A stretch of DNA of 64,000 bases, from NCBI GenBank assembly GCA_964621755.1, contig CAZUPI010000011.1, positions 1-64,000 on the forward strand, read 5' to 3'. Position numbers and translations under genes: made by a program. The number at the start of each line of letters is the position of its first letter. Position 1 is the first letter of the stretch. This DNA comes from UMGS1696 sp964621755. GTDB taxonomy: Bacteria > Bacillota > Clostridia > Oscillospirales > CAG-272. Shown here in pieces: positions 15,040 through 22,415 of the stretch. The notes below the pieces were generated by a model. That model was given only the letters and a program-made list of their open reading frames with translations. It did not search any database and was not told where the DNA came from.

Positions 15040-15609
15040 ATGAAAACTTATCCCATGACCATCGCGGGGCTGCATCGCGAACTGCCGATATGTCCCGTGA
15101 ATGAAAATTTGTCGATTGGCGCGTTTGTCATATTCGGTGACCCAGAGCTAACGACCGCTGCTGCCGATGCTCTTTTGAAGCTCGCGCCGGCGTATGACTA
15201 CATCATCACTGCTGAAGCGAAGGGAATTCCGCTTGCACACGAAATGGCAAGACTCGCCGGCAACCAGAAGTACTTCATTGCCAGAAAAAAAGCGAAAGCC
15301 TACATGAGCGACGTCTTTGAAGTAAAGGTTCAATCAATAACGACAGCAGGAGAGCAAAGTCTCTTTCTTGATAAAGTAGACGCGGAACTGATAAATGATT
15401 CCAGAATTCTCATTGTCGACGACGTTGTCTCCACCGGCGCATCTCTCGCCGCAGTGGAAAAGCTCGTTCAGGCGGCAGGCGGCAACATTGTCGGAAGGAT
15501 GACCATTCTCGCGGAGGGCGACGCCCAGCTGCGTACGGATATCACCTACCTTGAGAAGCTGCCTCTCTTCCATCCGGACGGTACCGTCATGGATGGGACG
15601 ATTCACTAA
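15040..15609 (+). CDS. Adenine/xanthine-type phosphoribosyltransferase
   Basis: The 189-residue protein has the PRPP-binding loop ILIVDDVVSTGAS at about residues 121-133 and a type-I phosphoribosyltransferase fold (YDYIITAEAKGIPLAHEMAR, YFIARKKAKAYM). This gives purine salvage, transferring ribose-5-phosphate from PRPP to a purine base. Length and the EAKGIPLA segment fit the adenine/xanthine group. I would not choose between apt-like and xpt-like from the sequence alone. It is the last gene of the pheS transcript and ends at a good terminator (15627-15660). Confidence 0.85.
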   Translation: MKTYPMTIAGLHRELPICPVNENLSIGAFVIFGDPELTTAAADALLKLAPAYDYIITAEAKGIPLAHEMARLAGNQKYFIARKKAKAYMSDVFEVKVQSITTAGEQSLFLDKVDAELINDSRILIVDDVVSTGASLAAVEKLVQAAGGNIVGRMTILAEGDAQLRTDITYLEKLPLFHPDGTVMDGTIH

Positions 15610-15626
15610 TCAAATAAGGCACAGAT

Positions 15627-15660
15627 AGGGAGAAACTTTTCCGAAGGTTTCTCCCTCTTC
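15627..15660 (+). terminator. Terminator of the pheS-pheT-phosphoribosyltransferase unit
   Basis: GGGAGAAAC (15628-15636) pairs with GTTTCTCCC (15647-15655), followed by TCTTCCTCTTTATTTT. Confidence 0.8.
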
Positions 15661-15745
15661 CTCTTTATTTTCGTCCTATGCGGATCGTGTCAGTATCACC
15701 ATCCGCACAGAACACCCGTCGCTATATAATACAGCAGGTAATATC

Positions 15746-15774
15746 TTGACAAAAATTATCTTGTGGTATATAAT
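15746..15774 (+). promoter_or_regulatory. htpG promoter
   Basis: TTGACA (15746-15751), 17 bases, TATAAT (15769-15774). No CIRCE heat-shock repeat is visible around it. Confidence 0.85.
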
Positions 15775-15827
15775 AGGTTGGTACTGAACAAATTTATAAT
15801 GATTTGGTTTGTATGGAGGTATTACAT

Positions 15828-17720
15828 ATGGCAAACACCGAACATGGCGGAATTTCAATTGAACTTGAACACATATTCCCAATAATTAAAAAATGGCTCT
15901 ATTCCGAAAAGGAAATCTTCCTTCGTGAAATCACTTCGAACGCCTGCGACGCTATCACAAAGCTGCGCCGCCTCATCTCCCTCGGCGAAGCAAAAGATAT
16001 CGACCTCTCCGATGCGAAAATTAAAGTCGCGCTCAATAAAGACGCCTCTACCATTACTGTTATTGATAACGGCATCGGTATGACCGAAGATGAACTAAAA
16101 AAATACATCTGTCAGATAGCGCTGTCCGGCGCACTTGATTTCATCCAGAAGTACGAAGGCGAAAACGCCGATGTACAGCAGAACGGCATCATCGGTCACT
16201 TCGGTCTTGGATTCTTTTCCTCCTTCATGGTCAGCGACACCGTCGATATCATCACAAAATCCTACACCGGAGCCCCCTGTGTAAAGTGGTCATGCGGCGA
16301 GGACGGAAACTACGAAATCACACCTGACTACGAAGATGAGGACGATCTCGTCGATTCCTTCGGTACCGCCGTCGTAATGCACATCAACGACGAGGGCAAG
16401 GAGTTTCTTTCTGAATATAGACTGCGTGAAGTTTTGCAGAAATACTGCGCGTTTATGCCCGTTCCGATTTACTTCGATGATGGCAGCAAGCCGGAAGAAG
16501 ACGAGCACGAGTGCGATGACCCCAACTGCGAACATGAGCATAAGCACGAGGAACCCAAACCCATCAACGATACCGAACCTTTATGGCTCAAAAATCCCTC
16601 TGACTGCACCGATGAGGAATATAAAGATTTCTACCGCAAGGTGTTCTCAGATTGGAAGGAACCGCTGTTCCATATCCACCTCAAAGCAGACTACCCTCTC
16701 AACTTTAAGGGCATTCTCTACTTCCCGCGGATTTCCAATGAATACGAAAGCCTCGAGGGACAGGTCAAGCTGTACTACAATCAGGTATTCGTGGCGGACA
16801 ACATCAAGGAAGTCATTCCTGAGTACTTGCTGATGCTCAAGGGCGTCCTTGACTGCCCCGAGCTCCCGCTGAATGTATCCAGAAGCTATCTCCAAAACAG
16901 CGGCTACGTCTCAAAAATTTCTGCGCACATCACCAAAAAAGTAGCGGACAAGCTCGGTCAAATGTTCACAAATGACCGCGCAAACTATGAATCTATCTGG
17001 CGTGACCTCAAAACCTTCGTCGAATACGGCTGCATGAAAGATAAGAAGTTCTACGACCGCGTCAGCGCAAACATCTTGTTTGAAAAGTGCGGCGGCGGCT
17101 TTGTCACACTCGACGAGTATCTTAAGGATGCAAAGGAAAAGCACGAAAACAAAATTTACTACGCTACCGACGCAACCGCGCAATCGAAGTATATCTCTAT
17201 GTTCAATGCCGAGGGCATCACAGTTGTTCTGCTCGACCGCGTCATCGACACGCAGTTTATCAACACTGTGGAGCAGAACCGCGAGGGCGTGAAGTTCTGC
17301 CGCATTGACGCGGAGGTCGCGGATGTGCTGAAAGCGGATGGAGATAAAACAGAAAATCCGGCTCTTGCAGAGCTGTTCAAGAAAATAGCCGGTGAATCCA
17401 CTAAAGTCACCTTCGACCGACTCAAGGATGCAGGTACTCCCGCACTCCTCAACATTTCTGAAGATTCACGCCGCATGGAAGACATGATGAAACTGTATAA
17501 CATGGGTGGCAGTATGCCGACTGAGCAGACGCTGATTGTCAATACCGCGTCCCCGCTCACCGAAAAGCTGACCTCCCTCCTCGACGAAGGACAAAACGAG
17601 CTTGCGGAGACGATTGCGCGTCAGATATATATGCTGTCCTCCCTGTCGCAGAGACAGCTGTCCGCAGACGAACTCGTGTCGTTCCTTAATGACAGTTATG
17701 GCATCTTAGGTAAGCTGTAA
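15828..17720 (+). CDS. htpG: Molecular chaperone HtpG (Hsp90 family)
   Basis: The 630-residue protein is a cytosolic ATP-dependent chaperone. ATG 15828 follows GGAGG by eight bases; earlier in-frame starts would put the ribosome binding site inside the gene. The N-terminal GHKL ATPase shows EIFLREITSNACDAITKLR, DNGIGMTEDEL (ATP-binding Asp) and GIIGHFGLGFFSSFMV. The middle domain has the LPLNVSRSYLQ segment with the gamma-phosphate-contacting Arg. The C-terminal third is the dimerisation domain. An acidic, His- and Cys-rich insertion (EDEHECDDPNCEHEHKHEE, around residue 228) sits in the charged linker between the first two domains and could bind metal. The stop codon overlaps the next start (TAATG). 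Confidence 0.96.
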   Translation: MANTEHGGISIELEHIFPIIKKWLYSEKEIFLREITSNACDAITKLRRLISLGEAKDIDLSDAKIKVALNKDASTITVIDNGIGMTEDELKKYICQIALSGALDFIQKYEGENADVQQNGIIGHFGLGFFSSFMVSDTVDIITKSYTGAPCVKWSCGEDGNYEITPDYEDEDDLVDSFGTAVVMHINDEGKEFLSEYRLREVLQKYCAFMPVPIYFDDGSKPEEDEHECDDPNCEHEHKHEEPKPINDTEPLWLKNPSDCTDEEYKDFYRKVFSDWKEPLFHIHLKADYPLNFKGILYFPRISNEYESLEGQVKLYYNQVFVADNIKEVIPEYLLMLKGVLDCPELPLNVSRSYLQNSGYVSKISAHITKKVADKLGQMFTNDRANYESIWRDLKTFVEYGCMKDKKFYDRVSANILFEKCGGGFVTLDEYLKDAKEKHENKIYYATDATAQSKYISMFNAEGITVVLLDRVIDTQFINTVEQNREGVKFCRIDAEVADVLKADGDKTENPALAELFKKIAGESTKVTFDRLKDAGTPALLNISEDSRRMEDMMKLYNMGGSMPTEQTLIVNTASPLTEKLTSLLDEGQNELAETIARQIYMLSSLSQRQLSADELVSFLNDSYGILGKL

Positions 17721-18607
17721 TGGCACGCAACGGTGAGAATGAGGTTTTCAGAAAAAATCTAAATTTGATTGAAAGCGCGGCGGCAAATTTGTCGGTCATC
17801 CGCGCAGGCGTGTATCACGAAGCGGCTCTGTTCGCGAAAAAACAATATGGCTCCTTGACTCCCGACGAAATCGCTGGAATATATAAGGCGCAACATGGCA
17901 ATACTCCGATTGTACTGGTGTCTCCTGACTTTGCTCGCTTCTGCGAGGAATTTACCGACACAAGCACCTTCAGCTTTACGGACGTTGAACCGGATAGTGA
18001 AGAAAACCCGGTCGCCACTGCGCGAATCGCGTACCTGCAAAACACATTTTCGGACCGCGCGTATCGTATTTTCTCTCGTGTGTTCGAGCGCGTGACGGCT
18101 ACATACTTTCCCGGCTTTCGCGAGGTCTGCGAGGAGGTATATTACGGCCGCTTCACATATGGAATTCTTCCGGTATCAAGCTCAGCGGACGGTCCGCTCA
18201 TATCGTTTCACAAACTGCAAGTAAAGTATGATTTAAAAATCGCACTGGAAGCGGATGTAGAAATGAACGACGATTCCGTCATGCGCTTCGCGCTCCTGAA
18301 AAAAGGGCTCCACACCCTGCCCGGCTCCGTCCCTGACCTGTTCGACACATGGCGCTACATGGACCTTTCTATCGTCCTCGCAGACAATATGAAGGCGGGC
18401 GACTTTCTCTCATCCTGCGAAGCTCTCGGCGCTATAATCCTGAACATCAATTCTGCTCCTCCTGCCCCCAGTGAGTATTACGATGACCGTCCCTCCCTCA
18501 CCCTTCAACTTGACATCACCGCTGCTAACCTCGAAGCCCTCTATATTTTTCTCGAAGCCACACACACCCGCTACGATGTTTCGGGAATTTATGATATACT
18601 ACATTAA
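17720..18607 (+). CDS. Prephenate dehydratase-like protein with ACT-like C-terminus, translationally coupled to htpG
   Basis: This 295-residue protein is not a standard PheA. Residues about 95-200 align by eye with a prephenate dehydratase domain: ARIAYLQNTFSDRAYRIFS, then FPGFREVCEEVYYGRFTYG, ILPVSSSADGPLISFHKLQ. The region about 225-290 has the strand-helix pattern of an ACT regulatory domain. Key residues are changed: the family's ENS/TEG turn is SSS/ADG and the TRF motif reads MRF. So it is probably non-catalytic or has a different substrate. The first 90 residues are unassigned. Its ATG shares one base with the htpG stop, so it is translated with htpG. Possible roles are an amino-acid-sensing adaptor or a divergent dehydratase. 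Confidence 0.65.
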   Translation: MARNGENEVFRKNLNLIESAAANLSVIRAGVYHEAALFAKKQYGSLTPDEIAGIYKAQHGNTPIVLVSPDFARFCEEFTDTSTFSFTDVEPDSEENPVATARIAYLQNTFSDRAYRIFSRVFERVTATYFPGFREVCEEVYYGRFTYGILPVSSSADGPLISFHKLQVKYDLKIALEADVEMNDDSVMRFALLKKGLHTLPGSVPDLFDTWRYMDLSIVLADNMKAGDFLSSCEALGAIILNINSAPPAPSEYYDDRPSLTLQLDITAANLEALYIFLEATHTRYDVSGIYDILH

Positions 18608-18729
18608 TAAAGACGGGAAAACGCGTTGGAAAACTTTAAAGTTTCTAAGCGGGATTATGAGGACGTTCATGTTCTCAGGCAGCGTTCAGACACCTCCAGC
18701 AAAAATAACTTTGAAAGGACATAGATTTT

Positions 18730-20475
18730 ATGGAAGAGTATAAGAAGAGATATCTTGAATGGATTGAATCAGATATTGTAGACGATGGTACGAAGGAAGA
18801 ACTTCGTGCCATTGCGAATGACGAGGACGAGATTAAGTTCCGGTTTGGCTCTTATATGGAGTTTGGAACAGGAGGACTGCGCTCCAAAATGGGCGCCGGT
18901 TGCGCACTGATGAACGTTTATACTGTGGCACAGTCTACAGAAGGCGTAGCACGTGCGATTGAAGCTATCGGCGAGGATGCAAAAAAGCGCGGCGTAATGC
19001 TCGGTTATGACAGCCGCAACAATTCTGCACTGTTCGCGAGACGTTGTGCCGAGGTTCTGACCGCGCACGGCATCAAGGTCTACCTGTTCGACGAGCTTCG
19101 CCCGACGCCGATGCTGTCCGCTGGCGTTCGTTATTTCGGCTGCATTGCCGGCATCAACATCACCGCTTCGCACAATCCGTCTGTTTACAACGGCTACAAG
19201 CTCTATTGGGAAGATGGTGCGCAACCGACCAAGGATATGGCCGACCACGTTTCGTCATTTATCTATTCCACCGATATATTCAAAGGGGTTCCCGCAAGAG
19301 ATAAGGTCGACGAATCACTGATTACCATGGTCGGCCGCGATTTTGATGAAATTTTTATGAAGAAAGTCATCGGCGAGCAAGTTTATCCGGACGTCATCGG
19401 TCGCGCGGCTGAAAAACTCCACGTCGTCTATACTCCTCTCTGCGGCGCGGGCTACCGTATCGTTCCCGAAGTACTCCGCAGAATCGGCGTAAAACACCTT
19501 CATACGGTCGATTGCCAGCTGACACCTGATGGAAACTTTCCCGGGCTTGCTAAGCCGAATCCGGAATATCCGGCGGCATTTACAGAGGGCATCAAGGTTG
19601 CAACGGAATATGACTCAAACCTGATTATCGCAAACGACCCCGACTGCGACCGCGTCGGTGTAATGGCGCGCGACAAATCCGGCGAATTCCGCTGCATCAC
19701 CGGAAACCAGATGGGCTCTCTCTTGCTCGACTACATCTTCACCGCACTTGAGGAACAGGGCAAAATGCCTGCGGACGCTTATGCGGTCAAGACTATCGTA
19801 ACCAGCGAGATGGCGACAAAAATCTGTGAGGCGCACAATGTCGAGCTGTACAACGTGCTGACCGGATTCAAGTTCATTGCTGAAGTCATCGGAGAGCACG
19901 AGGAGAAAGGCGAAGGTACCTTCTTACTCGGCTACGAGGAAAGCTACGGCTACATGAAGGGCTCGTACTCCCGCGACAAAGACGGCGTTGTCGCTTCCAT
20001 GCTCATTTGTGAGATGGCAGCGTTCTACTCGCTCCGCGGCATGACCCTGATTGACGCAATCGAATCTCTGTACGAAAAGTACGGCTTCTACCTGGAAAAC
20101 TCTGCCGAAATCTATATGGAAGGTCTTGATGGCAAAGAAAAAATCTCCGGACTCATGAACAAGCTCCGCGAGACTGAGCCTGCGTTCATCGCTGGCAGCC
20201 GCGTGGTCAACATCCGTGACTATCAGGCGGAAACGTCAAAGAACATCCTTACAGGTGAAGTAACCGGCACTAACCTTCCTAAATCCAACGTCATGTACTA
20301 CAAAACCGAAAACGGCTGTGTCGTAGTCGCGCGCCCGTCCGGAACAGAACCAAAAATCAAATTCTATATTCTCGCAAACGGCGCATCCGAACAAGAAGCA
20401 AAATCCAATACCAAAGCCTGCACCAACTCTCTTGAAGACATGCTCGCTCTTCCGCATGATTCGCTTAAAAAATAA
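18730..20475 (+). CDS. Phosphoglucomutase/phosphomannomutase
   Basis: The 581-residue enzyme interconverts glucose-1- and glucose-6-phosphate (or mannose phosphates), feeding nucleotide sugars for cell wall synthesis and glycogen. All four family loops are present: the phospho-Ser loop TASHNPS near residue 147, the metal loop DPDCDR near 302, the sugar-binding GYEESYG near 400 and the phosphate-binding RPSGTEPK near 535. Length fits the Firmicute PgcA-type alpha-phosphoglucomutase. AAAGGA lies ten bases before the ATG. The 122 bases before it hold no other gene, and two hairpins follow the stop. Confidence 0.93.
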   Translation: MEEYKKRYLEWIESDIVDDGTKEELRAIANDEDEIKFRFGSYMEFGTGGLRSKMGAGCALMNVYTVAQSTEGVARAIEAIGEDAKKRGVMLGYDSRNNSALFARRCAEVLTAHGIKVYLFDELRPTPMLSAGVRYFGCIAGINITASHNPSVYNGYKLYWEDGAQPTKDMADHVSSFIYSTDIFKGVPARDKVDESLITMVGRDFDEIFMKKVIGEQVYPDVIGRAAEKLHVVYTPLCGAGYRIVPEVLRRIGVKHLHTVDCQLTPDGNFPGLAKPNPEYPAAFTEGIKVATEYDSNLIIANDPDCDRVGVMARDKSGEFRCITGNQMGSLLLDYIFTALEEQGKMPADAYAVKTIVTSEMATKICEAHNVELYNVLTGFKFIAEVIGEHEEKGEGTFLLGYEESYGYMKGSYSRDKDGVVASMLICEMAAFYSLRGMTLIDAIESLYEKYGFYLENSAEIYMEGLDGKEKISGLMNKLRETEPAFIAGSRVVNIRDYQAETSKNILTGEVTGTNLPKSNVMYYKTENGCVVVARPSGTEPKIKFYILANGASEQEAKSNTKACTNSLEDMLALPHDSLKK

Positions 20476-20479
20476 AGTT

Positions 20480-20575
20480 TTTGGGAATGCGTTCCCCCCT
20501 CAAAACTTTTCAATCTGAGGTATGGATATAGAAATATAATTACGGGGAGGAACTTTTTCAAAAGTTCCTCCCCGT
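20480..20575. terminator. Double hairpin between convergent genes, with dispersed-repeat sequence
   Basis: The perfect stem ACGGGGAGGAACTTTT/AAAAGTTCCTCCCCGT region (20542-20575) is followed by T-rich sequence on both strands and serves both the phosphoglucomutase and the convergent aldo/keto reductase. Just upstream, 20501-20525 carries CCCTCAAAACTTTTCAATCT, nearly repeated at 41114-41143. Confidence 0.75.
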
Positions 20576-20591
20576 CGTATTTTTTGTTATC

Positions 20592-21728
20592 TTATCTCAT
20601 TTCCTCATCAGCTTGCTTGAGAGATTCAATGATATGGAGGTGCTGCGGACATACGCTTTCACAGGCGCCGCATCCTACGCACTTTTCTGCGGAATGGCCT
20701 TCAGAAATGATTTTCTTATAGCGCCAGTTCCCCTTCAGCTTTTCGCCATAGAGGTTGAGGTCGTTCCATGTAGCAAAGATACGCGGAATATCTACGTCGT
20801 TCGGACATGGCATACAGTAACGGCATCCGGTGCAGCCGATTTTCGTTCTGCTCTTGTATGCGTCGCGGACTTTTGCGATGAGTTCTTCTTCTTCTGCGGT
20901 CATACAGCCGATTTCGCAGCGGTCAAAGATGGCGAGGTTATCATCACACTGCTCCATAGAGGTAACACCAGAGAGAACAGTCGCAACTTCGGGGTGATTG
21001 CAAATCCAACGAAACGCCCATTCTACCGGGGACCGTTTTATCGGGTAGGAGTCGTATATTGCCTGCACATTGTCCGGCGCGTTTGCGAGCTTGCCGCCGA
21101 GCAGACCTTCCATGATTACGACCGGAATTCCCTTCTTACCTGCGTATTCAAGACCATGGATGGTTGCCTGATTTTCAATATCCATGAAGTTGAACTGGAT
21201 CTGACACATATCCCAGTCATACGCGTCGATAATTTCAATGAACGCGTCATAGTTGTCGTGGAACGAGAAGCATGCATATTTGATTTTGCCGGACGCTTTT
21301 GCCTTGTCGAGAAATTCGCGGATGCCAAGGTCGCGGACCTTTCTCCAGTTGCCGAGCCCCAGCGAGTGTACCAGATAAAAGTCGATATGGTCGGTTTCAA
21401 GGTTCTTGAGCTGCTCGTCGAGAAGTCTGTCCATGTCCTCGCGGGTATTGCACGCCCCTGTTGGGAGCTTGGTCGCTATGTATACCTTTTCGCGGTAGCC
21501 GTCGCGGAGCGCATGAGCGAGCGCCATTTCATTCTTCTGTCCTGAGTATACATAGGCGGTGTCGACGTAGTTCACGCCATTGTCGATTGCGTGGCGGATG
21601 ACGGGAGTAGAAATGGATTCGTCAACGAATTCTTCCCCGTTTTCGTTCTTTTTCATGGGGAATCTCATGCAGCCCACACCAAATGCGGAACATTCGATCC
21701 CAAGTTTACCGAACTTTCTGTACTTCAT
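20592..21728 (-). CDS. Aldo/keto reductase with C-terminal 4Fe-4S ferredoxin domain
   Basis: The 378-residue protein has an aldo/keto reductase barrel in residues 1-280: GVGCMRFP, the catalytic Asp-Tyr pair in YVDTAYVYSG, and HIDFYLVHSLG with the active-site His. The C-terminal 90 residues are a ferredoxin-like module with CTGCRYCMPCP (about 297) and CVGCGACESVCPQ (about 349), enough Cys for one or two 4Fe-4S clusters. Such fused enzymes are common in anaerobes and are thought to couple carbonyl reduction to ferredoxin or flavin electron transfer. The physiological substrate is unknown. It has its own promoter at 21766-21794 and converges on the phosphoglucomutase gene. Confidence 0.9.
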   Translation of the reverse strand: MKYRKFGKLGIECSAFGVGCMRFPMKKNENGEEFVDESISTPVIRHAIDNGVNYVDTAYVYSGQKNEMALAHALRDGYREKVYIATKLPTGACNTREDMDRLLDEQLKNLETDHIDFYLVHSLGLGNWRKVRDLGIREFLDKAKASGKIKYACFSFHDNYDAFIEIIDAYDWDMCQIQFNFMDIENQATIHGLEYAGKKGIPVVIMEGLLGGKLANAPDNVQAIYDSYPIKRSPVEWAFRWICNHPEVATVLSGVTSMEQCDDNLAIFDRCEIGCMTAEEEELIAKVRDAYKSRTKIGCTGCRYCMPCPNDVDIPRIFATWNDLNLYGEKLKGNWRYKKIISEGHSAEKCVGCGACESVCPQHLHIIESLKQADEEMR

Positions 21729-21765
21729 AATATGATTCGCCTTTCTGTAGTATTTTTACGATACC

Positions 21766-21794
21766 ATTTTACCTTCAAAATAATAGCTTGTCAA
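21766..21794 (-). promoter_or_regulatory. Promoter of the aldo/keto reductase
   Basis: TTGACA (21794-21789), 17 bases, TAAAAT (21771-21766) on the minus strand. Confidence 0.75.
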
Positions 21795-21831
21795 GACATT
21801 TTTAAATTTTAGCGGCAGTTTTTACTTTTTC

Positions 21832-22257
21832 TCATGCGGCAAACAGATTTTCAAAAAACACGACATCGACACCTGCAGTCATCGCCTCATAGAGATACTC
21901 CCCGATAATATACTCCGATTTAGACAGCACGTACACCGTTGTCTCCCCATCGGTTGTATAGAATGTGACTGTAAACAAGGGACCGTAATCTGCTGCTCCC
22001 GTCTTTTCACGTATGCACTGGATTCCCTCGAACTGCATCCGAATTATGTCATGTGTCACGCCATCTGTAAACTCTACAGTATTCCCACTCGCGCAGTCCG
22101 TCACGCTGATTTTTTCGACATAAGGATACTGCGTCGTAACGTCCATCAGCTCGGGAATATAATCGTCAAGCACATACAGTCCGGGCGTCTTTCTGCACCC
22201 GCCAAGGCACATCACAACGCACACGCAAACCAAAATCATGGCAAGGTTTTTTTTCAT
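21832..22257 (-). CDS. Lipoprotein of unknown function
   Basis: The 141-residue product starts MKKNLAMILVCVCVVMCLGGC, a lipoprotein signal peptide with a canonical LGGC lipobox and the lipid-anchored Cys at residue 21. The mature part (about 120 residues) is mixed alpha/beta with several short strands (VEKISVTDC, LFTVTFYTTDGETTVYVLS). I recognise no family. It is a single gene between the divergent promoter of polA and the aldo/keto reductase. Confidence 0.75.
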   Translation of the reverse strand: MKKNLAMILVCVCVVMCLGGCRKTPGLYVLDDYIPELMDVTTQYPYVEKISVTDCASGNTVEFTDGVTHDIIRMQFEGIQCIREKTGAADYGPLFTVTFYTTDGETTVYVLSKSEYIIGEYLYEAMTAGVDVVFFENLFAA

Positions 22258-22341
22258 TCTATTCCCCCACTTTTATTTTTATTCTACAAACATTATACAA
22301 TACTCTGCTCCTCAATGCAAGATAATTTTTATAAAAAATCG

Positions 22342-22370
22342 TTTAAATCCATTAAGGTTTATGATATAAT
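22342..22370 (+). promoter_or_regulatory. polA promoter
   Basis: TTTAAA (22342-22347), 17 bases, TATAAT (22365-22370) preceded by TGA as an extended -10 element. Confidence 0.7.
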
Positions 22371-22415
22371 TGTAATACATATCTCCTCTCCAAATATACA
22401 CCCAAAGGACATAAT

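Noticed and set aside
15720..15830. CIRCE heat-shock operator ahead of htpG
   Set aside because: The TTAGCACTC/GAGTGCTAA repeat is not present.
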